Shown: in pieces, positions 31,274 through 39,519 of the stretch
Position numbering within the stretch: position 1 is the first letter of the stretch
How the letters are laid out: each line of letters starts with the position of its first letter
Assembly: GCF_034676545.1 (NCBI RefSeq)
Contig: NZ_JAUCBZ010000013.1
Location: forward strand, 1-50,376
Direction of reading: 5' to 3'
Length of the DNA stretch: 50,376 bases
From: Pararhodobacter sp.
GTDB lineage: Bacteria > Pseudomonadota > Alphaproteobacteria > Rhodobacterales > Rhodobacteraceae
The notes under the pieces: model-generated
The model's database searches: none
What the model saw: the letters and a program-made list of their open reading frames with translations, nothing else
What the model was told of the DNA's origin: nothing
Program-made: the position numbers and the translations under genes

Positions 31274-31299
31274 CACGGCTCCAGTTTGGAGCCAATGTG
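31274..31299 (-). promoter_or_regulatory. Hairpin/dyad covering the endolysin ribosome binding site
   Basis: On the leftward strand GCAC-ATT-GGCTCC-AAACT-GGAGCC-GTGC is followed by ATG (last base 31270). The 6-bp arms are perfect (31288-31293 with 31277-31282), and a second 4-bp pair GCAC/GTGC can extend the stem. The GGAG needed for ribosome binding is inside one arm. It may hold back lysin translation, or be a dyad for the Mor activator. Confidence 0.55.
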
Positions 31300-31342
31300 C
31301 CGCGCGTGACCGCAACAAGCCGCAGTGACATGTAAGACAGGA

Positions 31343-31729
31343 TCAGATCGGGAGGACCATCTGCCGGGCGGCAATATCCTGATCTCGAAGGATGCGATAG
31401 ACCGTGCCCCGATCGCAGCCAAGCGTCAATGCCACACGATCAACGGGCAAACCCGCCATGCGGTAGACGACAGCGCGCCATTCGCGTCCTACGGGGATCT
31501 TGAGCTGATTGCCCGGGAACGCTTCTGCCAGCTTGGCGGTGGCTTCAATGCCAATCACGCCAGACAGCACGTTCGCCTCATCAACAGGCGGGTGTGGCAC
31601 ATAAATGATGGTGCCCCCGCGCGCCTCGGCCAGCTTCAACGCCGCCTCGGGGCCGATCAGCTGGGCATATCTGGCGATTGCGCCAATGGGGCGGGGCAGC
31701 ACATCCGGGCGTGGAAACTCTCGCGTCAT
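31343..31729 (-). CDS. Mor-type transcription activator
   Basis: A 128-residue protein of Mu Mor size. An N-terminal part with IGPEAALKLAEARGGTIIYVP matches the Mor/C dimerisation region, and GLPVDRVALTLGCDRGTVYRIL (residues ~93-114) is a helix-turn-helix. Mor activates middle promoters; the endolysin gene with its dyad follows 70 bases later. The start at 31729 (MTREFPRPD) is chosen because the longer frame reaches into gemA. Confidence 0.85.
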   Translation of the reverse strand: MTREFPRPDVLPRPIGAIARYAQLIGPEAALKLAEARGGTIIYVPHPPVDEANVLSGVIGIEATAKLAEAFPGNQLKIPVGREWRAVVYRMAGLPVDRVALTLGCDRGTVYRILRDQDIAARQMVLPI

Positions 31730-31745
31730 GTGCTGCCCTGCCTCC

Positions 31746-32381
31746 TCACTTGCCTTTGAGCGCCCTCCGCAAGAGGTCGCCCAGATCCGTTTGCTTGCGG
31801 TCGAGATCCGCATCTGATGCGCGCCGTATCCACGACCGGGCCGGCACATCGTTGATGCCAAAGTCCTCAAGCCGCTTGATCTGGCGACGCAACACCTCCT
31901 CCTTCCGCCATCGCGCAAGGGAGATTTCACGCGCATTCAAGTAGTAAGCCTCTGTGTTCCACTCGAAGCCGGTTTCGCGGGTGAGCCAGCCCTTCAGGGC
32001 CTCAATCACCTGTGCTGCCTGCGCATCATCGCGCAGCCAGTTCACGTGGTCTAACCCTGTCTGGCGTTTTACGAAGGCGATCATCGCGGAATCCTTGCGG
32101 TCCTCGAAGACACCAAGGTTCCAGCCCACGATCCAGATCGCGCGGCACACACCGACATACTTTCCTGAAAGCCTCTCAGCCCCCTCTTTGAGAGGCGCTG
32201 AAGAGCCACCGGAGAGCAGCTTAAGGCGATCCATGACACGCCCCGCCTCGCTCACGCTCAGCCCCTTTGAGCTGCGCTTTCCGGTCTCGGCTTCGAGGAC
32301 ATCGCGATAGCTGGCGTCATCCAGACCAACGCGGGTTTTAAGCGCATGGATCGCGCCGATCTGGCGGGCGGTTGCGGTCAT
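31746..32381 (-). CDS. GemA-like regulatory protein (DUF1018)
   Basis: A 211-residue protein of the GemA/gp16 family (DUF1018): MTATARQIGAIHALKTRVGLDD.SYRDVL near the start, GKYVGVCRAIWIVGWNLGVFED and LDHVNWLRDDAQAAQVIEALKGW in the middle. In Mu, GemA affects host gene expression and gyrase-dependent processes. It starts in an ATGA overlap with the small membrane protein gene. Confidence 0.85.
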   Translation of the reverse strand: MTATARQIGAIHALKTRVGLDDASYRDVLEAETGKRSSKGLSVSEAGRVMDRLKLLSGGSSAPLKEGAERLSGKYVGVCRAIWIVGWNLGVFEDRKDSAMIAFVKRQTGLDHVNWLRDDAQAAQVIEALKGWLTRETGFEWNTEAYYLNAREISLARWRKEEVLRRQIKRLEDFGINDVPARSWIRRASDADLDRKQTDLGDLLRRALKGK

Positions 32382-32659
32382 GGGCGCTCTCCCTTCGCCG
32401 CATCAGAATGGAAGTGCTCAACCGTAATGGTCGTATCCACACCATTCGTCATGGTGTTGTAGAGCAGCGTTGCCCATTTGGACTTCGCCTGAGCCTCGGC
32501 AACAGACGATGCCCAGTAAACAGCCGAGCCGCAAAGCAGCATCGCTAACAATACCGGCCACCAGTTCCCTGCCTTGCCGGAGACGTAGCCGATGTTGATG
32601 GCGATCCAGCACATGAGCACAGGGCCGAACATGGCCGTCGTTTCCTTCAGAAAACTCAT
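32378..32659 (-). CDS. Small phage membrane protein
   Basis: A 93-residue protein with two predicted membrane segments (MFGPVLMCWIAINIGYV and WWPVLLAMLLCGSAVYWA) and a polar C-terminus. It starts inside the stop of the methyltransferase gene (ATGA). Possibly a superinfection-exclusion or membrane-modifying early protein; no family recognised. Confidence 0.65.
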   Translation of the reverse strand: MSFLKETTAMFGPVLMCWIAINIGYVSGKAGNWWPVLLAMLLCGSAVYWASSVAEAQAKSKWATLLYNTMTNGVDTTITVEHFHSDAAKGERP

Positions 32660-33219
32660 TGCGCGGCTTCCCTGTGCGGCTTGGGGTTCCAGATGCTGTG
32701 GCCCGGCCATTCCTCAATCGCGAAAAGCTCCGCGCAGAAGGCGTCCGGACGCAGGGCTTCCACTGCCTTGCGCGCCTCGGGCGGCTTCTGACTGTGCTCC
32801 CGGCGCGGGCTCTCGATCAGGTTTCGGATGGACCGGCTACCGATCCGGGGACGGCCAATGGTGCCAATAAAAAACGGCTCACAGGAGCTGCGAAGGATGT
32901 AGCCGGTGCCAAAGGCACGCTTGCCATGGCGCGTGGTTTTGGTCCAGCTGCCACCCGTCTTGTACTCAAAGCCCCAAGCCGACATCACCTTGAGCGCTGT
33001 CGGCACCTTGGGCCAGATCGCCCAAAGCCAGAGCAGGCAGTCGCCACCAGCCAGATGGTCCACCGGCAGTGCGCAGATTTCGTTGTCCGACATGGTGTCG
33101 TAATGGGCTTCCGGTGACTTCGCATAGCCATCAGGGCCACGCATCTCGTATGCCCACGGCGGATCAGCAATGATCGCGCCGTAGGTCAGTGGGCGAAGGG
33201 GATCGAAGGGCCAGTTCAT
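32656..33219 (-). CDS. MT-A70 family adenine methyltransferase
   Basis: A 187-residue methyltransferase with the catalytic DPPW at residues 19-22 (AIIADPPWAYEMRGPDG), LPVDHLAGGDCLLWLWA, and the SRREHSQKPPEARKAVEAL and EEWPGHSIWN ending usual for MT-A70/ParB-linked phage enzymes. It adds a methyl group to adenine N6, probably in DNA. In Mu the mom gene protects DNA from restriction by a different chemistry; this gene may do a similar job here. ATGA overlaps on both sides. Confidence 0.9.
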   Translation of the reverse strand: MNWPFDPLRPLTYGAIIADPPWAYEMRGPDGYAKSPEAHYDTMSDNEICALPVDHLAGGDCLLWLWAIWPKVPTALKVMSAWGFEYKTGGSWTKTTRHGKRAFGTGYILRSSCEPFFIGTIGRPRIGSRSIRNLIESPRREHSQKPPEARKAVEALRPDAFCAELFAIEEWPGHSIWNPKPHREAAQ

Positions 33220-33476
33220 AGGCCGATCTCCTCGCCTGCCGCGATACGCTCATCCATGTCCTTGCGGAGCTCTTGCAGCCAGTTATCAAGATCGCAGATG
33301 CGGTCCTCAGCGTCATTGCAGGGGCCTTGATCGACACTGTTCCAAATGGCGATGATGTCAAAAAGGGCGGCCTTAGCGTCTTCAATGCGACAAGCAGTCC
33401 GACGCATTGCCAAGGCCGGCGTCCAGCGTTTCGGCGGCGGATAACGGTTAAGATAGGATCGTGCGCGCTTGCTCAT
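33216..33476 (-). CDS. Small early phage protein, 86 residues
   Basis: Starts MSKRARSYLNRYPPPKRW in an ATGA overlap with the gene before it. The first part is basic, the second acidic and helical (AAIFDIIA-like, then DNWLQELRKDMDERIAAGEE). Not recognised. It lies between the unknown acidic protein and the methyltransferase, in the early operon. Confidence 0.6.
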   Translation of the reverse strand: MSKRARSYLNRYPPPKRWTPALAMRRTACRIEDAKAALFDIIAIWNSVDQGPCNDAEDRICDLDNWLQELRKDMDERIAAGEEIGL

Positions 33477-33766
33477 GCCGCATCCCCCACCTTGACGATC
33501 TCTGTTTCCAGACATTCGTCCTGTTCAGCACAGCTGATGCCCATATCCGTGAGCGGGCCGTAGCCTTCGACAAACTGATCTTTTGGCCATTCCGTGATGA
33601 TGTCTCGTGCCGTGAGCTGGGCCAGATGCTGGATATGATCGTCCAGATCAAAGAACGGGTAGAAGCTCGCCCGAAACTCTTCCATGAACTGTTCGGAGAA
33701 CTTGTCTTCATCAACTGTCACAGAGATGATCTGACGAACTTCAACGGTTTTTGTGATGAGTGCCAT
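33473..33766 (-). CDS. Small acidic early phage protein, 97 residues
   Basis: A very acidic protein (MALITKTVEVRQIISVTVDEDKFSEQF, then FDLDDHIQHLAQLTARDI and EWPKDQFVEGYGPLTD). GAGG precedes the ATG by eight bases. The acidity and place in the early operon recall DNA-mimic or inhibitor proteins, but there is no recognisable family. Confidence 0.65.
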   Translation of the reverse strand: MALITKTVEVRQIISVTVDEDKFSEQFMEEFRASFYPFFDLDDHIQHLAQLTARDIITEWPKDQFVEGYGPLTDMGISCAEQDECLETEIVKVGDAA

Positions 33767-33769
33767 CGC

Positions 33770-34087
33770 TCAGCCCTCCCCAATGATGGAGGCAAGCGCC
33801 TGCTCGATCTCGTTACCGCTCTTGTACAAGGCAAAGAGAGCCTCGCCCTTGGCTGTGCCGTAGCCATAGTCGCCCGGCGCACCGAACGCGGCGTGCAGCT
33901 CTTTGAGCTCGGCGCGCACTCGCTCCAGCAATAGTATTGCCTCGATAACAAAGATTGCATCATCAGCCGAAACGAAATGAGCGACGGGCTTATTAACGTC
34001 GATCACCCCCCAATCGTCGTGGAACACGAATTCGGGATGGGTGTCGCTGGAGGCCCAAGGCAGGGGCGTAGATGGTATGCGCATCAT
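33770..34087 (-). CDS. Small early phage protein, about 105 residues
   Basis: Begins MMRIPSTPLPWASSDTH; the first ATG at 34087 is close to GGGAGG and the second at 34084 gives better spacing. WGVIDVNKPVAHFVSADDAIFVIEAILLLERVRAELKEL is a helical core resembling phage proteins that carry a WxVxD... pattern, but no family is certain. Confidence 0.6.
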   Translation of the reverse strand: MMRIPSTPLPWASSDTHPEFVFHDDWGVIDVNKPVAHFVSADDAIFVIEAILLLERVRAELKELHAAFGAPGDYGYGTAKGEALFALYKSGNEIEQALASIIGEG

Positions 34088-34095
34088 AGCCTCCC

Positions 34096-34761
34096 TCAAA
34101 CCTTGGCCAGATTAAGCAGGATGGCGACCCCTTCGTCTTCGGGGCTGACGCGTTCCCTGAGCTCGAGGTAGCGCTTGGTGCCAATGACCCGGATGCTGTC
34201 GCGGATAGCCTGCATGGCGCGGTTCCAGTCGGGATCGTCGATCTCAAGCGACAACAGCGAGTAGAGATTGGCCTGACTGATTTTGCCTTGCTGATCGACC
34301 TGGAAGGCACGGTTCACGATTGCGCGCAGGTTGGCATTGGACTCTGCCCCCCACCTCCTCATGCACTCATCAACAATCTCTTTCGCGACCTGAAGTTCAG
34401 GCCCGTACTCGATCATGTACCCGATTTTGATGGCGACCTTTTCCGTGCCGTCATAGGTCGAGTAAGATACGTTCCCCTTGGGGCCCCCTGATTTCGCACC
34501 ATAATGCTGAGACAGCAGATCCTGATACGCAATGATCCGCGACAGGGATCGCTCCTTGAAGCTGGCAAGAGCTGCATGTAACTCGCGAGACTCTGCAACG
34601 ATCTCGCGCACCATCTCATCCCGCAACAGATCTTGCGCCCTGACGTTCTCCAAGGGCGTAAACGCACCCTTGGCATCGCGCATGTACTTATTGCCCTCCA
34701 TCACAACGATGGGATGAGGCGCATCTGCCATCGGGGCAACGGCTTCAGCTTCATTTGACAT
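34096..34761 (-). CDS. DUF3164 protein (Mu early region)
   Basis: A 221-residue protein. VRAQDLLRDEMVREIVAES, LSRIIAYQDLLSQHYGAKSGG, GNVSYSTYDGTEKVAIKIG, LQVAKEIVDECMRRWG and IRDSIRVIGTKRYLELRER are typical of DUF3164, found between MuB and gemA in Mu-like phages. It has sometimes been mis-named sulfate transporter. The start overlaps the previous gene by 11 bases. Confidence 0.8.
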   Translation of the reverse strand: MSNEAEAVAPMADAPHPIVVMEGNKYMRDAKGAFTPLENVRAQDLLRDEMVREIVAESRELHAALASFKERSLSRIIAYQDLLSQHYGAKSGGPKGNVSYSTYDGTEKVAIKIGYMIEYGPELQVAKEIVDECMRRWGAESNANLRAIVNRAFQVDQQGKISQANLYSLLSLEIDDPDWNRAMQAIRDSIRVIGTKRYLELRERVSPEDEGVAILLNLAKV

Positions 34762-35044
34762 GGTTTTCTTCCTTCACAGTGACGTATCCGAGCCCGATCA
34801 GAGCCTCGGCGAGGGCGTCATGGGCGGCGGTGATGGGTGGTGAGACGAACAGGAACGCCGCCCTGTCCTCTGATTGCGCGGCCAGATAGGCTGCGCTTTT
34901 CATCGCGGCCCGGTGCATCTCCCAAACCCACTCAAAAGTGGCGATGAGCTGCTCCGGCGAGACCTCTGCAAGGATCGCCCGCAGGCGTCCGCTGGAGAGG
35001 ATGCGTGTCGCCAGTGCGACCGGATCATCCGGGAGGCTGCTCAT
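34751..35044 (-). CDS. Small early phage protein, 97 residues
   Basis: Starts at the second of two ATGs (MSSLPDDPVALATRIL), with GGAGG six bases upstream. It is helical, with FEWVWEMHRAAMKSAAYLAAQSE in the middle and SPPITAAHDALAEALIGLGY near the end. Not recognised; its stop lies inside the DUF3164 start. Confidence 0.6.
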   Translation of the reverse strand: MSSLPDDPVALATRILSSGRLRAILAEVSPEQLIATFEWVWEMHRAAMKSAAYLAAQSEDRAAFLFVSPPITAAHDALAEALIGLGYVTVKEENHVK

Positions 35045-35384
35045 CGCCATCCTCCATCATCCGGCGCACATGGCGCGCGGCCCATTCCGCGCCCATGGAT
35101 ACGAGCTGGTCGCGATACTCACCGTGCAGATCGCGAGGCACCCAGTTCGGAATTGTCACCCACCCTGTGCCAAGAGATCGGGTGACCGAGGCCCTCGCGG
35201 TGCGCCCCCGCTCGGAGGGCGTCATCTTGCGGATGGAGACGCCGTGCTGGCGTGCCGCAGTGAGCACAAGATGGGTTGTGCTTCCCATCTCAATTGCGAT
35301 GGCAGGAGCCGTCAGGCCACGCTCTGCCAGCACCCGTAATTCATGGATGCGGGACGGGTCGATATAGCCCTTGGCCCTTCTCAT
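35025..35384 (-). CDS. Helix-turn-helix early phage protein, 119 residues
   Basis: Starts MRRAKGYIDPSRI inside the MuB stop (ATGA). ELRVLAERGLTAPAIAIEMGSTTHLVLTAARQHGV (~12-45) reads as a helix-turn-helix, and the rest contains a WVPRDLHGEYRDQLVSMGAEWAARHVRRMMED helical end. A likely DNA-binding accessory to transposition or early control; no named family. Confidence 0.65.
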   Translation of the reverse strand: MRRAKGYIDPSRIHELRVLAERGLTAPAIAIEMGSTTHLVLTAARQHGVSIRKMTPSERGRTARASVTRSLGTGWVTIPNWVPRDLHGEYRDQLVSMGAEWAARHVRRMMEDGDEQPPG

Positions 35385-36358
35385 GCCGCCACCGCCCCGA
35401 CCTCTTCGGCCGAAAGCTGGGACCATGCTGCGCGGATATGCTGGACGGAAAGCGTCTCACCCGTAGTGGATGCCACCATGCTGGCGAGACGTAGCGCCTT
35501 GGTCATGCCGCGCAGGGCCGCCGACTTGCGGGCAATCGTGCGCAGCAGAGCCGCCTCCTTGGTGGTTGTATCAATGCCCCACGCCCGGATCAGGCAGGAG
35601 ATGTCTTCATCCTTTGGTTTGGTCAGGATGGTGCGCATCCCGGCCCGGCTATAGAGCTGGGCAAAGCGGGGGTCCGGCACCTTGCTGTTGCCCTGCAACT
35701 TTGCAAGTACCGCCTCATTCCCCGCGACAATCACGCCGCAACCCGCCTTGTCCTGAAAAGAGCGGAGCTGGTCGAGAGACTGCGTTGTCAGATGCTGCGC
35801 CTCATCCACGATCAGCAGCGCCTTCGCGCCGCGCAGTTGTTTTGTGATGGTGCGGGATATGCGGGCCGGCTGGCGCTCATCCAGCCCCAAGACATCTGCC
35901 AGCTCACCCAGCATCTTGTTCACGGGCGCAATGCTCGGCTCCATTGTCGCCAGATACACATTGGAAGACCGACGCTTGTACTCTTCGAGCGCAGTCGTCT
36001 TTCCAATTCCAGCACCACCGACAATCACCGCGAAATCAGGTGCGGCCTGCGCAAATGAGCAGATGCCGATGATCGCATTTGCTGTTGGCGTCCCCACGAA
36101 GGGCGGCGCATCTGGAATAGTGGAGCGCACGCGGCTGTTCTCGCGCCGTGTCTCCAGCCAGCGCTGCACATCCGCAGCCTTGTCGGCGACGCGGCCCTTG
36201 TAGGTGCGACCCATCCAAGCCGTGAACGTGCCGTAGGGAATGCCGCTTTCGTCAGATACACTCTTCTGAGACAGGTTTTCCGCTGCCATCACAGCGCGGA
36301 CTTCTGCGCGCAGCACATCGAATTCATCAGAGACGATTGTTTCAGCAGTCGTGTTCAT
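35381..36358 (-). CDS. Transposition ATPase, MuB-like (AAA+)
   Basis: A 325-residue protein. An N-terminal helix-turn-helix (NLSQKSVSDESGIPYGTFTAWM, ~28-50) is followed by an AAA ATPase with Walker A VGGAGIGKTT (113-122) and Walker B ALLIVDEAQH (180-189). MuB coats target DNA, delivers it to MuA and gives target immunity. It follows the transposase gene by 42 bases; AAGGA precedes the ATG. Confidence 0.92.
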   Translation of the reverse strand: MNTTAETIVSDEFDVLRAEVRAVMAAENLSQKSVSDESGIPYGTFTAWMGRTYKGRVADKAADVQRWLETRRENSRVRSTIPDAPPFVGTPTANAIIGICSFAQAAPDFAVIVGGAGIGKTTALEEYKRRSSNVYLATMEPSIAPVNKMLGELADVLGLDERQPARISRTITKQLRGAKALLIVDEAQHLTTQSLDQLRSFQDKAGCGVIVAGNEAVLAKLQGNSKVPDPRFAQLYSRAGMRTILTKPKDEDISCLIRAWGIDTTTKEAALLRTIARKSAALRGMTKALRLASMVASTTGETLSVQHIRAAWSQLSAEEVGAVAA

Positions 36359-36400
36359 GGTATTTGTCCTTTGCTTTGTAAAATTGAGCGGCGCGGGGGA

Positions 36401-38374
36401 TCAGTCCTCTGCGCCGTTCTCTTTTCCGGTCGGTACGAGGTGGAGCGTGGCGCGGCTGAAGTCCGCCAAGAACGCATCCTGATCGTGGACATATTCGACC
36501 TGCCGGGCGGCACCGCCGGTGCTCCCGAACACAGGCCGCACAACGGTTGGCTCGGGCAGCGGCGCAGGCTCATCCACCTTCGACAGGAGGGTCGCAACCT
36601 CAGCCGCTGACAGCTGCCGCTCTGCGCGGGCCATGGCCTTTGCAGCATTCAGGAAGTCATTGCGGGCACGGGCATGGTTTCGGGCGGCATCCGCATCAAA
36701 GAAGCCGGTTGTCTCAACGCACTGCGCGGCACCAAGATAAGACCCGTCCAGCCGGTAGATATGCGCATCTTGGTGCATGGCCTGCGGGTCCACCCGCAAC
36801 ACCAGCTTCTGGCCGATATGGTTCACCAGAAACTCAGCCCAGTAGCGGTTCCCGGCCAGATGCACCGCACCATCCGGCTTGCGTGCCGTCACCGCCTCGG
36901 CGGGCAGCAACCACTTGCGCTGTTGCGCCGGGCTGGCCTGCCGGATCGGAGCATCCTGATAGGAGGCCCGGAAAGCCTCCGAGAATGACCGGCCGGCGCA
37001 AACCTTTGAGCGCCGCCCCGTGCGGGCATTGTGTTCCGCAATCCCCTCGGCAACCACGCCGAGGAAAGTCTCCAGCGGCACAGCCTTGCTGCCGTAGTTC
37101 TCGGGTTTGTTGGCAATGGTGTTGCCGGTCCAAGCCCCCTCGAAACGCACATCGCGGGCAATGTTTTGCGCAAAGTCACGCCATGCGCGTTCAATTGGCT
37201 TGGCCTGCCCATGGAAGGGCGTTGCCCAATGCAGGGTGCAGCCCATTTCCGTGACGACACCGGCCGGCTCATCATCCTTCACCTTGAAGCGATAACGGGT
37301 CGGTGCGCCGCCTGTAATCCACTTGCTTGCAAAGTTGCGGCCGTTGTCGAACACCACATGGTCAGGGATACCGTAGGTCTCGACCATGTCACCAAAAGCG
37401 AGGCGCACCGCCGCCTTGTTTTCGGATTTATCCACCCGCCAGCTGAGGATCATGCCGGAATAGAGATCCTGAAAGCCCACAAGGCAGGGTCGTGTGACCT
37501 CCCCATCAGGGAACTGCACGAACACATCCCACTTGTGGCCGTCAGCATTGACCGCCTCGAGCGCATGCAGCGCCGTACGGTCACGTTCCTGCGCTGGGTA
37601 AAGGCGCTTGAGCGCCTCCGGTCCCTTCCGCAGGAAGATGCGTGTGGTTTCATCCAGCTCCGCAATCCGCCGTTCCAGCGTCTTGCGGGACGGGATAGTC
37701 CAGCCATGTTCCTTCGCAGCTGCTTTGAGCTGGCGATAGGCATGGGCATGGGATAGCCCCTCCTGCCGCAGATAATTCCCCTTGTACATCTCCCATGCTT
37801 CAGGGGTGCAGTCAGCCTTCTTTGGTGCCGAGGCATAGTGCGGCATCAGGTGCGGCAGCCAGTCCGCACGCGGCACCCCGGCCACCATATTCGCCCAGTT
37901 GTAGAGGGTGCGTAGGGAGGCCCCCACGCGGGTGGCAATCTCCATCATGGCGAGGTCTTTGGGACGCCCGGCCATCTCCAGATCATGCACCGCTTGCAGT
38001 GCTTCAAGCCTGCGCCGGGCTTCAGCCTTCCGGCTGTCCGGCAATCTCTCAAACCACTCCCACAATTCGGAAGAGGTCTCTGTGCGCTCCCGCTTTGCCG
38101 CAGGCTGTGCAGCCTTCCGCAGCCGTAAGGCCAGCGCAGCACGTGCTTCTGTGGGCAGCACATCAATGCGATACTCGCGTCCGCCACCGCGACCCTGTCG
38201 CTTGCGCCAGATTCCGAGATGATTGTCGGAGGTGTATTCGCGGTCAGGGTCATTCCCCCCCACGCGCTCTATCGCCAGCTGGAGGCCGCGCTCGGTTTGA
38301 GCGAGACCCGGCAGACCGAGATCCACAAACTCAGCCGCAGTCCACCATTCGCGGATTTCAGATGTTCCACTCAT
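36401..38374 (-). CDS. DDE transposase, MuA-like
   Basis: A 657-residue transposase, equal to MuA in length. The N-terminal REWWTAAEFVDLGLPGLAQTERGL is the enhancer-binding winged helix; the end-binding Ibeta/Igamma part covers ~100-250. The catalytic acids are D278 (VNADGHKWD), D343 (VFDNGRNFA) and E395 (AKPIERAWRDF), spaced as in MuA (269/336/392). The C-terminal segment would contact MuB. It cuts the prophage ends at 6150 and 42420. Confidence 0.95.
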   Translation of the reverse strand: MSGTSEIREWWTAAEFVDLGLPGLAQTERGLQLAIERVGGNDPDREYTSDNHLGIWRKRQGRGGGREYRIDVLPTEARAALALRLRKAAQPAAKRERTETSSELWEWFERLPDSRKAEARRRLEALQAVHDLEMAGRPKDLAMMEIATRVGASLRTLYNWANMVAGVPRADWLPHLMPHYASAPKKADCTPEAWEMYKGNYLRQEGLSHAHAYRQLKAAAKEHGWTIPSRKTLERRIAELDETTRIFLRKGPEALKRLYPAQERDRTALHALEAVNADGHKWDVFVQFPDGEVTRPCLVGFQDLYSGMILSWRVDKSENKAAVRLAFGDMVETYGIPDHVVFDNGRNFASKWITGGAPTRYRFKVKDDEPAGVVTEMGCTLHWATPFHGQAKPIERAWRDFAQNIARDVRFEGAWTGNTIANKPENYGSKAVPLETFLGVVAEGIAEHNARTGRRSKVCAGRSFSEAFRASYQDAPIRQASPAQQRKWLLPAEAVTARKPDGAVHLAGNRYWAEFLVNHIGQKLVLRVDPQAMHQDAHIYRLDGSYLGAAQCVETTGFFDADAARNHARARNDFLNAAKAMARAERQLSAAEVATLLSKVDEPAPLPEPTVVRPVFGSTGGAARQVEYVHDQDAFLADFSRATLHLVPTGKENGAED

Positions 38375-38844
38375 GACCGCCCGCCCTTCAGCAGGCGGCG
38401 GCGGAATTCGATCTCCGCATCTGTTTTCGTCCGATGCTCCATAAGTTCAGCCATTTCAATGGCCGGCAGATGCCTGCGCTCAATCACAGCCCATCCATGA
38501 CGGGCAGCGAGCAATTCCAGCAGGCGGCGATCCTTGGTCACCGCCAGCAGGGCATCCAGCCGGGTGAGATTTATCGTGAAATCAGCCCGCCCTTCGGAGG
38601 CGTAATTGTTGAGGACATTCTCGGTGACAGGGTCGCCGTCGAGATAGTCCGTCATTGCTTCGGCCACGGCCGCCCGGGGGCGACCACAGCTTTTCAGCGT
38701 TTCCGCCACCGCCTTCGAAATGGACCGATTGAGGGAGGATGCCTTGACGCGCTCTGCCGCAAACGCCGCCACCGGTGATGACGGCTGCCAGTCGAGCAGC
38801 AGATCAAGCTGATCCAGAGTGGAGCGAGTGCGACGGCGCGCCAT
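38371..38844 (-). CDS. Early phage protein upstream of transposase, 157 residues
   Basis: A helical protein: RTRSTLDQLDLLLDWQP at the start, SSLNRSISKAVAETLKSCGRPRAAVAEAMTDYL, LTRLDALLAVTKDRRLLELLAARHGW and MAELMEHRTKTDAEIEFRRRLLKGG. The pattern, with GRPRAAVAEAM.DYL before LLAV..DRRLLELLA, is seen next to transposases in RcapMu-like phages. Probably a DNA-binding accessory protein; its role is not known. Confidence 0.7.
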   Translation of the reverse strand: MARRRTRSTLDQLDLLLDWQPSSPVAAFAAERVKASSLNRSISKAVAETLKSCGRPRAAVAEAMTDYLDGDPVTENVLNNYASEGRADFTINLTRLDALLAVTKDRRLLELLAARHGWAVIERRHLPAIEMAELMEHRTKTDAEIEFRRRLLKGGRS

Positions 38845-38845
38845 G

Positions 38846-39190
38846 TCAGCCTACCGCCCGTTCGTAGTGGGACGGCCATACTGAGCGCGGCTCGACGAGC
38901 GTGACGTTGCTCCATGCCTCGCTAAGATTATCTATCGGGCATGTCCCAGCATCTCTCACCGAGTATTTGAGAGCCCAACTCTCCAGCGGCAGGCATCCAA
39001 TCTTGGCCAGCCGCAGGTTCAACCGGCGCTGGAGCACATCAATGGTCAGGCGCTTAAACGCCAGTTCATGGGCAAGCCACAGAAAGACCTTGTCCAAACG
39101 ACGATGGAGAGCATCGCGACGGCGGTGGTAGGGGCGCGACTTCAATGTAGGCCCCCATTCGCGGCGGCGACGGTCGGGGTGCGACCTCAT
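38846..39190 (-). CDS. Small basic early phage protein, 114 residues
   Basis: Begins MRSHPDRRRREWGP in a GTGATGA overlap with the previous gene. The first 60 residues are highly arginine-rich (RPYHRRRDALHRRLDK), followed by a LTIDVLQRRLNLRLAKIG helix. This suggests nucleic-acid binding, but there is no family. The position upstream of the 157-residue protein is in the early operon. Confidence 0.55.
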   Translation of the reverse strand: MRSHPDRRRREWGPTLKSRPYHRRRDALHRRLDKVFLWLAHELAFKRLTIDVLQRRLNLRLAKIGCLPLESWALKYSVRDAGTCPIDNLSEAWSNVTLVEPRSVWPSHYERAVG

Positions 39191-39519
39191 CACAGCACCT
39201 CATTCGCAGCAGCGGCGGCAACGCCAGCCTTTGACGATGGGGGCATATGGAGCGCGGCGGGAATGGCCTGCCACTGGGGAGCACCCTGCACACCCGATGC
39301 CGGCCCCAGCTTGTTCAGCAGGTCAGCCACCATCTCTGTGGAGACGCAATCGCCCACATATGCCGACTTGCGCAGCAGCGTCGTATTCGCCACCAGCGCC
39401 ATGGTCGGGGCATTTTTGATATTGGCCGGCGACAGCCGGTAGCTGCCATCAAAGAACACCACCCCCTCAGGGGCTGTGGTGGAGGCGCGGCAGACGAAAT
39501 AGTCCATGCGTGCAGTCAT
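39190..39519 (-). CDS. Small early phage protein, 109 residues
   Basis: Start MTARMDYFVCRASTT at 39519 is fixed by an ATGA overlap with the tiny membrane-protein gene. GVVFFDGSYRLSPANIKNA and TLLRKSAYVGDCVSTEMVADLLNKLG are notable; the end is alanine-rich. No family recognised. Confidence 0.55.
   Translation of the reverse strand: MTARMDYFVCRASTTAPEGVVFFDGSYRLSPANIKNAPTMALVANTTLLRKSAYVGDCVSTEMVADLLNKLGPASGVQGAPQWQAIPAALHMPPSSKAGVAAAAANEVL

Noticed and set aside
31730..31936. N-terminal extension of the Mor protein (69 codons)
   Set aside because: This part overlaps the end of gemA and reads as an arginine-rich shadow; the Mor family starts near MTREFPRPD.
32168..32192. CTCTTTGAGAGG-like element in gemA as another TAAGAG site
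   Set aside because: It lies in coding sequence and lacks the TAAGAG core; not counted.
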